Source: Spirochaetota bacterium
GTDB lineage: Bacteria; Spirochaetota; Spirochaetia; B11-G9
Direction of reading: 5' to 3'
DNA: 6,083 nucleotides
Assembly (NCBI GenBank): GCA_003641695.1
Contig: QNBL01000173.1
Coordinates: forward strand, 1-6,083
Positions 1 to 6,083 of this stretch are shown here, in pieces. The translations under genes and the position numbers were made by a program. Position 1 is the stretch's first letter; each line of letters opens with the position of its first letter. Under the pieces are notes generated by a model. The model saw nothing but the letters and a program-made list of their open reading frames with translations. It ran no database searches and was not told the DNA's origin.

Positions 1-1128
1 CGCCCACTTGCCCTGTATAAGGAGGATATCCACAAGATTCTTAATATCCCTTTTATAATAATCAAGAAGAAAAGCCTTAAGATAATTTGCCGGAGCAACA
101 TAGATAAAACCGCCCAGCATCTTCTTGGAAAATGGAATATTCGCCTTTTCAGTATAATTCTTCATTCTGGAAACAGCCGTAGTACCGAAAACCTTCATAA
201 GGAGGGCATCAATCTTCTTTGTCCGCTTCTCCTTCATTATTTTCTGAAGGGTTATCTCCGCCTGGGATTTTATCTTTGTCAGATGATCCTCAACAATTCT
301 CTCCCCGGAGGAATACACCCTGGGGACATAGTCTGGATTACTGTCTATGTGCCGGACCATGAGCAGAAGAGTTTTCTCTTTTGTAACAGCCGCAATATTT
401 TTCAATATCTTTTTCCATGCAGCTCTGTCTATAACTTCTGTATTCTTGTAGTTTTTCAGAATATCGAAGAGGTTATCCCAGGGAGCAGAAATGCTGATAC
501 CTGATATAAGGTCTAAAAAGTCTTTTAAATCCTCTACTACATATTCCCCGTTTATTGCTTCAAATTTTGGAATATATACAAAGTCTCTTTCAGGCATACC
601 TGAATCAAATTTTTTAAGCATGAAAAAATAATCAAATCCTGTAAAATCAGTAAAGGCAACAACCAGGTTATATATCTTTTCAATTTCACTGACTATATCA
701 CCGGTAAAAGCTGCATAGTAGGAAACAAGGTTATCTTTCAGTTCAGTTGCCAGAGCTTTGGGCTCAACCTGCTGTGAACGCTCTTTGATGTACTCTTCAT
801 CAAACCTTTCCCTGAGCTCCAAAACCTTCGGGGGCAGAAAAGAATCAATTACCAGCAATTTCAAGACCGCAGAAGATTGGGCATTCTCAAGAAAAACCTG
901 AGAGGGGCTTATATTCTTATAAATCTCATAAAAAAACTTGGCAAAGAGAGGCTGAACCTGCCCACTTTTTACCTTGTAAAAGTTAAACCGTTGTTTCTTG
1001 AGCTCTTTGGCAATTTCCTTTAGTTTTCTCTTTTTTTCCGAATCAGGATCAGACCCCGCGAAAAAGCTGAGAAGCTTCTGAAAAAAACCCATAGAACCCT
1101 TTGGTTCAACACTATTTTCTTTACTCAT
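1..1128 (-). CDS. DUF5312-like spirochaetal protein of unknown function, C-terminus cut by window edge
   Basis: An uninterrupted reading frame of 376 codons runs from an ATG at 1128 to the left edge without a stop, so the C-terminus is missing. The product is soluble and rich in Lys, Phe and Tyr. It has no signal peptide or membrane segment. A charged N-terminal stretch (about residues 28-45) leads into a segment with motif KFFYEIYKNISPSQ near residues 64-77. I recognise this pattern as like DUF5312, a family I know mainly from spirochaetes. That match is from memory, and no function is known. The gene lies 31 bp downstream of the radical SAM gene on the same strand, so the two are probably co-transcribed. 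An in-frame TAA at 1134-1132 rules out an earlier start. The ATG at 1128 lacks a well-spaced Shine-Dalgarno: AGGAG lies 25 nt upstream. A second ATG at 1092 (residue 13) has AAAGGG 4 nt upstream and could be the true start. Confidence 0.8.
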   Translation of the reverse strand, partial: MSKENSVEPKGSMGFFQKLLSFFAGSDPDSEKKRKLKEIAKELKKQRFNFYKVKSGQVQPLFAKFFYEIYKNISPSQVFLENAQSSAVLKLLVIDSFLPPKVLELRERFDEEYIKERSQQVEPKALATELKDNLVSYYAAFTGDIVSEIEKIYNLVVAFTDFTGFDYFFMLKKFDSGMPERDFVYIPKFEAINGEYVVEDLKDFLDLISGISISAPWDNLFDILKNYKNTEVIDRAAWKKILKNIAAVTKEKTLLLMVRHIDSNPDYVPRVYSSGERIVEDHLTKIKSQAEITLQKIMKEKRTKKIDALLMKVFGTTAVSRMKNYTEKANIPFSKKMLGGFIYVAPANYLKAFLLDYYKRDIKNLVDILLIQGKWA

Positions 1129-1159
1129 ACGTTAAATGTATGGTAAAACCCGGCTCCTG

Positions 1160-2164
1160 TCAATGAGAGCTCATAGAGCGTTTTCCCTGAAAACTCCCCC
1201 TCTGTTCCATCTGGCTGCGGAGTATGGTAAGAAAGGATCCTTTTTTAAAGAAAGTCCTTGGAGCCCCAAGACGATGTTCAGGAGTATCACAGGTTAAGCG
1301 GTGTATTATTATGGTATCGGGAAGCCTTTCCAATGCCTCGATGGTATATGAAAGATGCCTCATGCCTGAAGGAACAGTAAGCTCACCGTAACTATATTCT
1401 TCAAAAAGAGCTGTGCGGACGGGAATGTGCAGGTTATGTATTTTTATCCCTTCAGGTTTCAGGCGGGCAAGGTAATCTACCGTCTCCATGATCTCCCGGC
1501 GGTTCTCCCCGGGCAAACCGAAAATGAGATGTACGGTTATCTTGATTCCCCTTTCTCTTAAAAGTTCAAATGCTCTTTCAAACTCCTTTCTTGTATGCCC
1601 CCTGTTTACTCTTTGCAAGGTACTGTCATGGGCACTCTGAAGCCCCAGCTCAACCCACACATCCAGATCATCTGCTTTGTACGATACCAGTAAATCAGCG
1701 ACCGCCGGTGACACACAATCAGGTCTGGTGGAGATGACCAGTTCTCTGAACTCTGCCAAAGACAAACCATAATCATAGAGCTCCTTTAAAACAGATACAG
1801 GTGCAAAAGTCCCGGTAAAAGCCTGAAAGTAGAGTATAAAATATTCAGCATTGTAGCGTCTTTTAAGAAACCGCAGCCCCTCCTCCACCTGTTCTTTTAT
1901 TTTTGCCTTCCTCTGCTCCATTGCAAAAACCGATGTTTTCCCGGGCAGGATGAGCTCTTTCCATCCAGATGTTTCCCCGTTGTGGGCAAGATCAGCTTCC
2001 ATGGTCCGCTGATACACAGCAACTGCCCCCAGTTCATCACAGTAGGTACATCCTCCGCTTCCATCCTTGTTTCTGTTGGGGCATGAAAATCCGCCGTCTA
2101 CTGAAACCCGGTAGGCAGCTTTGCCATACATCTTTTTAAGATACTTTTTATACGAGTAAAACAT
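1160..2164 (-). CDS. TIGR01212-type radical SAM protein (YhcC/YtqA family)
   Basis: A 334-residue 4Fe-4S radical SAM enzyme, probably cytosolic. The cluster cysteines are C28, C39 and C42 (C-x10-C-x2-C in GGFSCPNRNKDGSGGCTYC), the spacing typical of this family rather than the usual C-x3-C-x2-C. Other family landmarks are YFQAFTGTFAP (112-122), STRPDC (145-150), ELGLQSAHDSTLQRVNRGH (172-190), HLIFGLPGE (212-220), KIHNLHIP (241-248) and HRLTCDTP (288-295). It is slightly longer than E. coli YhcC, with extra residues after the cysteine cluster (about 45-85) and a short tail. The B. subtilis relative YtqA has been reported, as I recall, to act on cmnm5s2U at the tRNA wobble position (name MnmL). 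Applying that role here is inference. The start at 2164 is favoured because the YSYKKYLKKMYG segment before the cysteines aligns with family members. An internal ATG at 2131 is the alternative. It is probably the first gene of an operon with the DUF5312-like gene. Confidence 0.93.
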   Translation of the reverse strand: MFYSYKKYLKKMYGKAAYRVSVDGGFSCPNRNKDGSGGCTYCDELGAVAVYQRTMEADLAHNGETSGWKELILPGKTSVFAMEQRKAKIKEQVEEGLRFLKRRYNAEYFILYFQAFTGTFAPVSVLKELYDYGLSLAEFRELVISTRPDCVSPAVADLLVSYKADDLDVWVELGLQSAHDSTLQRVNRGHTRKEFERAFELLRERGIKITVHLIFGLPGENRREIMETVDYLARLKPEGIKIHNLHIPVRTALFEEYSYGELTVPSGMRHLSYTIEALERLPDTIIIHRLTCDTPEHRLGAPRTFFKKGSFLTILRSQMEQRGSFQGKRSMSSH

Positions 2165-2169
2165 TCCTT

Positions 2170-2198
2170 ATTATCCACAAGGCAATTGGGATTGACAA
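2170..2198 (-). promoter_or_regulatory. Predicted sigma70-like promoter of the radical SAM gene
   Basis: Reading the minus strand, a -35 box TTGTCA (2198-2193, 5/6 to consensus) is followed after 17 bp by a -10 box GATAAT (2175-2170, 5/6). The -10 box ends only 5 nt before the ATG at 2164, so transcription would start at or within 1-2 nt of the start codon. That leaves no room for a normal ribosome binding site. The AAGGA directly abutting the ATG is too close to work as a standard Shine-Dalgarno. The start site is inferred from spacing alone. Confidence 0.55.
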
Positions 2199-2220
2199 TA
2201 CACCCCCACACTTTTAGAGT
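2192..2220 (+). promoter_or_regulatory. Predicted sigma70-like promoter of the solute-binding lipoprotein gene
   Basis: A perfect -35 box TTGACA (2192-2197) is followed after 17 bp by TAGAGT (2215-2220, 4/6 to TATAAT). The expected transcription start is near 2227, two bases before the ATG at 2229, which would give a nearly leaderless mRNA. The -35 box overlaps that of the opposing promoter inside ATTGACAAT (2191-2199), which is symmetric apart from its central base. Confidence 0.55.
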
Positions 2221-2222
2221 GT
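2208..2222. promoter_or_regulatory. Inverted repeat over the -10 box, possible operator
   Basis: ACACTTTTAGAGTGT is a 15-bp imperfect palindrome. The outer five bases on each side are perfectly complementary, one inner pair mismatches, and one further inner pair matches around a central T. It covers the -10 box of the lipoprotein promoter, where a bound repressor would block transcription. I do not recognise it as the site of a named regulator. A 5-bp arm can arise by chance, so this is tentative. Confidence 0.3.
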
Positions 2223-2228
2223 TCAGAT

Positions 2229-3482
2229 ATGAAGAAAATTACCATTCTAATACTTGTAGCAGTTTCACTTTTCATTTCCTGCAGCAGATCATCCCGCCGC
2301 ATGGTCACTCTCTGGACAAACAGACCAGAAATAGCAGCCTATGTGGAGGAGTTCAACGCCACTAACGATACAGTCAAGATAGAAATAGAATACCGTGATT
2401 CCCCGGGGACAGAGCTTGTATCAGCACAAACACCGGTAGATCTGGTCTTCGACGAATATCTCAATTCCTCCCGAACTGCTCCGCTGTTCGGATCCCTTGA
2501 TTCCCTGTTTAAAAACCAGCGTATTAATCCCTCCCTTTTCTACGAAGATCTGCTTGACCTGGGAACCCACGAAGAGCATACGAATCTTCTCCCTGTCTCT
2601 TTTAATCTGCCTTTAATCTACTTTAAAAAAAGACTGGAGTCCGAGTATATCGAACCATTCTTTATGAACGTGGATAATTTAAAAAAAGCATCCTCATTAA
2701 TTAACGAGAGCAGCACTAAATCATTCACAAGAGAAGGATTCTCTCCATTATGGAGCAAAGAGAGCATTTACCAGATGGCGGTACTTAACAACACTGATTT
2801 CAAGCAGCTCGGGAATATCCTTTCCTGGAACGATGAAAATCTTGAAAAAACAGTCTCCTCCATAAAGGACTGGATTAAAACAGTTAACAAGGGGATGGAT
2901 GCAGAAAGGGAATTTGAGGAGAAATTTCTCTACGATCCGAGGCCGAAACTTGTCAATCAGGGAAGGATTGCCTTTGCCTACTCAGATATAAACTCATTCT
3001 TTACACTCCCTCCTGAAAAAAGAGAGAATCTCGATTTCAGGTGGCTCTCTTCCGGGGATAAAGTGTATGCATTGAATTCCATTCTCTTTGCAGGTATTCC
3101 TAAAAATGCAGAACACAAGAAAGAAGCAGGGGTATTCCTTTCCTGGTTCTTTAAAACAGAGACCCAGGAAAAACTTCTCGAAGCATCAATGCATAAAAGA
3201 ATACGTATTTTTGGTATAGGACAGGGATTTTCATCCCTTAAAACAGTAAACAATACGGTGCTCCCCAAGCTGTACCCTGCGCTTATGGGACACATTCCTC
3301 CAGAGAATGCCATAGTTTACCCCTTCCCTGTTCCTGCAAACTGGCCGGTTATCAAAGACCAGATTATTAAACCCTGGCTTCTAGAAAAGATTACGGCTGA
3401 AGATCCTCAGAACCGCGAACTCAAAGATGCAGTTACTAACTGGGAAAGACAAAACCCTGAACAAAGTAAAGTAATTGATTGA
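2229..3482 (+). CDS. Extracellular solute-binding lipoprotein of an ABC importer (family 1-like)
   Basis: A 417-residue exported lipoprotein. The N-terminus is a classical signal: MKK, a hydrophobic core ILILVAVSLFI (about 6-16), then FIS-C18, a relaxed spirochaete-type lipobox with Cys18 as the lipidated residue. The mature protein begins with an RSSRR-rich tether and then MVTLWTNRPEIAAYVEEFN (25-43), the usual first strand and helix of carbohydrate-type binding proteins. Later landmarks are LLPVSFNLPLIYFKK (about 120-134), an NQGRIAFAYSD segment (about 241-251) matching the family's 'G..Am' strand, and AGVFLSWFFKTETQEKLL (about 300-317), the typical hinge-distal helix. Length matches the sugar-binding class. 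The ligand cannot be told from sequence. The start is fixed by the signal peptide. There is no good Shine-Dalgarno before it. An ABC ATPase follows after 55 bp, but no permease is adjacent. The protein looks divergent from common maltose- or glycerol-phosphate-binding proteins. Confidence 0.85.
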   Translation: MKKITILILVAVSLFISCSRSSRRMVTLWTNRPEIAAYVEEFNATNDTVKIEIEYRDSPGTELVSAQTPVDLVFDEYLNSSRTAPLFGSLDSLFKNQRINPSLFYEDLLDLGTHEEHTNLLPVSFNLPLIYFKKRLESEYIEPFFMNVDNLKKASSLINESSTKSFTREGFSPLWSKESIYQMAVLNNTDFKQLGNILSWNDENLEKTVSSIKDWIKTVNKGMDAEREFEEKFLYDPRPKLVNQGRIAFAYSDINSFFTLPPEKRENLDFRWLSSGDKVYALNSILFAGIPKNAEHKKEAGVFLSWFFKTETQEKLLEASMHKRIRIFGIGQGFSSLKTVNNTVLPKLYPALMGHIPPENAIVYPFPVPANWPVIKDQIIKPWLLEKITAEDPQNRELKDAVTNWERQNPEQSKVID

Positions 3483-3507
3483 CAACCGGGGTATTCCATA
3501 TTACTCT
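3479..3507 (+). promoter_or_regulatory. Possible separate promoter for the ABC ATPase gene
   Basis: A perfect TTGACA (3479-3484) overlaps the stop codon of the lipoprotein gene. It is followed after 17 bp by TACTCT (3502-3507), only a 3/6 match to the -10 consensus. If used, it would start mRNA near 3514, leaving a leader of about 24 nt that contains the Shine-Dalgarno. The weak -10 box makes this uncertain. Read-through from the lipoprotein promoter is also possible, since no terminator separates the genes. Confidence 0.3.
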
Positions 3508-3526
3508 AAGACCATAAGATAATTTT

Positions 3527-3532
3527 CGGAGG
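3527..3532 (+). promoter_or_regulatory. Strong Shine-Dalgarno of the ABC ATPase gene
   Basis: CGGAGG lies 5 nt before the ATG at 3538. It is the best ribosome binding site in the window and contrasts with its absence before the genes starting at 2229 and 2164. It suggests the ATPase is translated efficiently and independently of the upstream gene. Confidence 0.85.
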
Positions 3533-3537
3533 TATTT

Positions 3538-4629
3538 ATGGCAACAGTTGAATTGAAAGGTATTGGAAAGGTTTACGATGGTGATGTCCGGGCGGTAGAT
3601 AACGCCAACATTACGGTGAATGACAGGGAATTCGTAGTTCTCGTTGGTCCTTCGGGCTGCGGAAAATCGACTACCTTAAGAATGATCGCGGGTCTTGAGG
3701 ACATTACCGAGGGGGAATTGTACATTGACAATAAACTGGTCAACGATGTTCCCCCTAAAGACAGGGATATTGCAATGGTTTTTCAGAACTATGCGCTGTA
3801 TCCCCACATGACTGTGTATGACAACATGGCATTTGGTCTCAAGATTAGAAAGTTCTCAAAAGAAGAGATTGCAAAGAGAGTGAACGAAGCAGCCAAAATT
3901 CTGGATATCGAAGAGCTGCTTGACAGAAAGCCGAAAGCTCTTTCCGGAGGGCAGCGGCAGCGCGTTGCAGTAGGAAGAGCGATCGTTCGGCAGCCGAAAG
4001 TGTTCCTCTTTGACGAACCTCTTTCGAACCTTGATGCAAAACTTCGGGTACAGATGCGTGCCGAGATTTCAAGTCTCCACAACAGGCTCAAAGCAACCAT
4101 GATTTACGTTACTCATGACCAGGTGGAAGCCATGACCATGGCTGACAAGATCGTTGTACTGAAAGACGGGCTTATCCAGCAGATCGGCTCCCCCCTGGAA
4201 CTTTACAATCAGCCTGTAAACAAGTTCGTAGCAGGATTCATCGGATCACCTCCAATGAATTTCCTCCAGGTCACTGTGACTGAAGAAGGCGGAAAAATTA
4301 TGATTGACGAAGGAAGTTTCAAGGTGGCTGTTCCGGATGCAGGATATCTGAAACCCTACGTAGGAAAGAATATAATATTCGGAATCCGGCCGGAAGATCT
4401 GGCATATCACCCCACAGAAGAGAAAGGCACAACAATGAATGCCAACGTAACCGTAATAGAGCCTCTCGGAGCAGAAATACATCTGTATCTGTACACTGGA
4501 AAGCATCAGTTTATTGCAAGAGTTGCACCTGATGTCGCTCTGGAAGTGGACCAGAAGGCTTTCTTTACCGTTGATTTTTCAAAGGCGGTCTTTTTCGATA
4601 TTGAAACCGAACTTGCCGTAAAGAAATAA
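3538..4629 (+). CDS. ugpC: Sugar-type ABC transporter ATP-binding protein (MsmX/UgpC/MalK family)
   Basis: A 363-residue cytoplasmic ATPase that drives a CUT1-type importer. The nucleotide-binding domain is complete: Walker A GPSGCGKST (37-45), Q-loop Q83 in MVFQNYALYPHMTV, signature LSGGQRQRVAVGRA (135-148), Walker B VFLFDE (155-160) with catalytic E160, D-loop SNLDAKLR (163-170) and H-loop H193 in YVTHDQVEAMT. The conserved GFIGSPPMNFL (233-243) leads into a C-terminal OB/TOBE domain with GIRPEDL (282-288). Length and layout are those of MsmX, UgpC and MalK, a group in which one ATPase can serve several permease pairs. The symbol ugpC follows usual automatic naming and does not mean the substrate is glycerol-3-phosphate. 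It lies 55 bp downstream of the binding lipoprotein. The downstream end is marked by a hairpin terminator. Confidence 0.95.
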   Translation: MATVELKGIGKVYDGDVRAVDNANITVNDREFVVLVGPSGCGKSTTLRMIAGLEDITEGELYIDNKLVNDVPPKDRDIAMVFQNYALYPHMTVYDNMAFGLKIRKFSKEEIAKRVNEAAKILDIEELLDRKPKALSGGQRQRVAVGRAIVRQPKVFLFDEPLSNLDAKLRVQMRAEISSLHNRLKATMIYVTHDQVEAMTMADKIVVLKDGLIQQIGSPLELYNQPVNKFVAGFIGSPPMNFLQVTVTEEGGKIMIDEGSFKVAVPDAGYLKPYVGKNIIFGIRPEDLAYHPTEEKGTTMNANVTVIEPLGAEIHLYLYTGKHQFIARVAPDVALEVDQKAFFTVDFSKAVFFDIETELAVKK

Positions 4630-4655
4630 CAGTTCTTTTCGGAAAGGTTGCTAAC

Positions 4656-4686
4656 AAAAAACAGCCCCGAACAGGGCTGTTTTTTT
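4656..4686. terminator. Bidirectional rho-independent terminator
   Basis: The stem AACAGCCC (4660-4667) pairs with GGGCTGTT (4674-4681) around the 6-nt loop CGAACA. Six A residues (4656-4661) lie on the left and seven T residues (4680-4686) on the right, so the stem can extend and either strand ends in a U tract. It sits 26 bp past the ATPase stop and 35 bp past the kinase stop. It should therefore terminate both convergent genes. Confidence 0.92.
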
Positions 4687-4721
4687 ATTCTTTTGACACA
4701 ACAAAAGTGAGAAGGTATTTC

Positions 4722-6083
4722 TCAGGCTTTAACAACCGGAATGGAGAAACGGTATTCTGCTCCGCCATTATTTTTGAAAGTTATTTCACTTCCTATTTGA
4801 GAACAGAGGGCATTCAGCAGCTGAAGGCTTAAAAGAGAAGAATGCTCAAAGGAAAAGTATTCCTCTCCGGCTGTACCGTTGTCCTTATACACAACAGACA
4901 TGGTTTCCCCTGAAATACTGCCGCTCAATGTTATTTCTCCCCCCTTTTCACCGGTAAATCCATACTTGATGGTATTTGAAATCAATTCTGTAATTATCAG
5001 TCCCAGAGGGATCGCAGTATCTATATCGATATTGGCCCTTGGAAGATCCAGATTATAGACTACATACTTTCCTTGACCTATCTCTGAATAAACAATTGAA
5101 GAGAAAAGGCTCTCGGCAAAATCTACAAAATCCAGATAGTCAAAATCATTTCCTTTGTAAATCTGGCTATGAACAAGAGCTATTGAATCCATCCTGCTTT
5201 TAAGAGTATAGAGGACATCCCGGATATGTTCATCATCGGTGTCTCCAATCTGAAGATTCACGATACTTGATATAAGTGCAAGGTTATTTTTTACCCTGTG
5301 AAATACCTCTTTAATCAACTTTTCCTTGGCTATAAGCTCTTGCTTTAAATGGGTAACGTCCCTCATAATGACAATGTAGGATTCATCCGTTTCCGTTATA
5401 ATATGGCGGATATTTACCTCAAGGAATAAACCATCCCTTACAACAACAACCGGATCAAGGGATTTCTGCTCCCTGATTCCCTTGAAGTAATCTTCCATCA
5501 CCTTACCGTTTTGAGGAATACAGAGTTCAGAAAAGCGGGAAGTAATAAGTGTTTTCTCATCCACCTTTAGAATCGTTTTTGCCGCATTATTGGCATAAAC
5601 AATACGGAAATCCTTATTTAACTCCAGAATTCCATCAGATATGGAATCTATGATGATGTCCGAATGCCGTCTACCGGCAATAAGTTCAGTAGTTATGGCA
5701 CGCTTGTAAACATCCTCGGTTCCGATAACCTCTTTAACAGGGCCTGAGATACTCCCCGATTCGAAACCATTGAGAAGACCGGTAATGTGCTCTCCCATCT
5801 TGTTGAAAGGTCCCTTCGCAATACAGGCATCCGCTCCGAAATCGACATGATCACTGGATATCTCCGCGGCAATCCCGGAAAGGATGACAATCCTTGTATC
5901 CTTAAGTTCATCGAACGCTCTCAGTATTGAGACAAGTTTTTCCCCCCGTATATAGGGCATAACAAGATCAACAAAAATAACATCCGGTTTATACTCCTTG
6001 ACGATATCGAGGGCAGCAATACCATCCTCCGCAGTACGGACCTCGTACCCTTTCTTTCCAAGGAGAGATTCGACGAATTTAAG
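4722..6083 (-). CDS. Sensor histidine kinase, receiver-PAS-HisKA_2-HATPase, N-terminus cut by window edge
   Basis: The frame is open from the right edge to a TGA at 4724-4722, with 453 residues visible (numbered from 6083). The ATG at 5960 is not the start: the 41 codons before it encode receiver sequence, including VIFVDLVMPYIRG with phospho-acceptor D39. The receiver (1 to about 103) also shows S69 (VILSG) and K90 (CIAKGPF). The first strand and its acidic pair lie outside the window. A PAS domain follows (about 140-247; DGILELNKDFRIVYANNAA). Next comes a HisKA_2 dimerisation domain with H262 in FHRVKNNLALISSIVNLQ, then the ATPase domain with N-box ELISNTIKYGF (366-376) and G1 motif KDNGTAG (400-406). 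The expected G2 motif (LGLQLV-like) reads LSLQLL, with Ser419 in place of Gly. There are no membrane segments, so it is a cytosolic kinase, probably part of a phosphorelay in which an upstream kinase phosphorylates D39. The partner is not visible. Confidence 0.93.
   Translation of the reverse strand, partial: LKFVESLLGKKGYEVRTAEDGIAALDIVKEYKPDVIFVDLVMPYIRGEKLVSILRAFDELKDTRIVILSGIAAEISSDHVDFGADACIAKGPFNKMGEHITGLLNGFESGSISGPVKEVIGTEDVYKRAITTELIAGRRHSDIIIDSISDGILELNKDFRIVYANNAAKTILKVDEKTLITSRFSELCIPQNGKVMEDYFKGIREQKSLDPVVVVRDGLFLEVNIRHIITETDESYIVIMRDVTHLKQELIAKEKLIKEVFHRVKNNLALISSIVNLQIGDTDDEHIRDVLYTLKSRMDSIALVHSQIYKGNDFDYLDFVDFAESLFSSIVYSEIGQGKYVVYNLDLPRANIDIDTAIPLGLIITELISNTIKYGFTGEKGGEITLSGSISGETMSVVYKDNGTAGEEYFSFEHSSLLSLQLLNALCSQIGSEITFKNNGGAEYRFSIPVVKA

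Noticed and set aside
283..504. 73-codon plus-strand open frame
   Set aside because: It lies antisense inside the DUF5312-like gene, has no ribosome binding site, and its translation resembles no protein I know.
2978..3313. 111-codon minus-strand open frame
   Set aside because: It is fully antisense to the binding lipoprotein gene, which has clear family features. The antisense product is Cys/Ser-rich and shows no domain.
3789..4100. Two minus-strand open frames (3789-4100 and 3845-4072)
   Set aside because: Both are antisense to the highly conserved ATPase core and overlap each other. They are frame shadows.
4246..4506. 86-codon minus-strand open frame
   Set aside because: It is antisense to the ATPase C-terminal domain, with no start signal and no recognisable domain.
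4693..4721. Plus-strand TTGACA (4693-4698) with TATTTC 17 bp downstream, promoter-like
   Set aside because: The -10 match is weak and it would transcribe antisense into the kinase gene just past a terminator, with no plus-strand gene to serve.
5693..5911. 72-codon minus-strand open frame
   Set aside because: It is in another frame of the same strand as the kinase, across its receiver-PAS linker. The kinase frame explains the sequence.

Overview
The window is chromosomal DNA that most resembles a free-living spirochaete of the Spirochaeta/Treponema group. I infer this from the partial first gene, whose protein looks like the spirochaete-restricted DUF5312 family, from the lipoprotein signal with a relaxed lipobox, and from the HisKA_2 sensor kinase. 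No database search could be run, so the taxon is an inference. Base composition looks even across the window. I see no insertion sequence, integrase, CRISPR array, tRNA, rRNA or phage gene.

Layout: (1) Positions 1-2164 are a minus-strand pair. A radical SAM protein of the YhcC/YtqA type (TIGR01212) is followed 31 bp later by a DUF5312-like protein that runs off the left edge. (2) Positions 2165-2228 are a 64-bp divergent intergenic region. It carries two back-to-back sigma70-like promoters with overlapping -35 boxes, and each promoter sits so close to its gene that the transcripts may be leaderless. (3) Positions 2229-4629 are a plus-strand pair: a family 1-type solute-binding lipoprotein, then an MsmX/UgpC/MalK-type ABC transporter ATPase with its own strong Shine-Dalgarno. 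No permease genes accompany them. (4) Positions 4656-4686 hold a hairpin with A and T tracts that should stop transcription from both sides. (5) Positions 4722-6083 are a minus-strand sensor kinase, receiver-PAS-HisKA_2-HATPase, that is cut by the right edge. The first ATG inside the window for that gene (5960) is internal, because the receiver domain continues in frame to the window edge.

How the genes work together: the binding lipoprotein and ATPase look like parts of a carbohydrate-type importer, with the permeases elsewhere or shared. The radical SAM enzyme is related to proteins implicated in tRNA wobble-uridine modification. The kinase is convergent to the transporter pair and insulated by the terminator, so there is no direct evidence that it regulates the pair. 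I found no convincing novel multi-gene system. The most unusual features are the compact mirror-image promoter region, the permease-less transporter pair, and the altered ATP-lid (G2) motif of the kinase.
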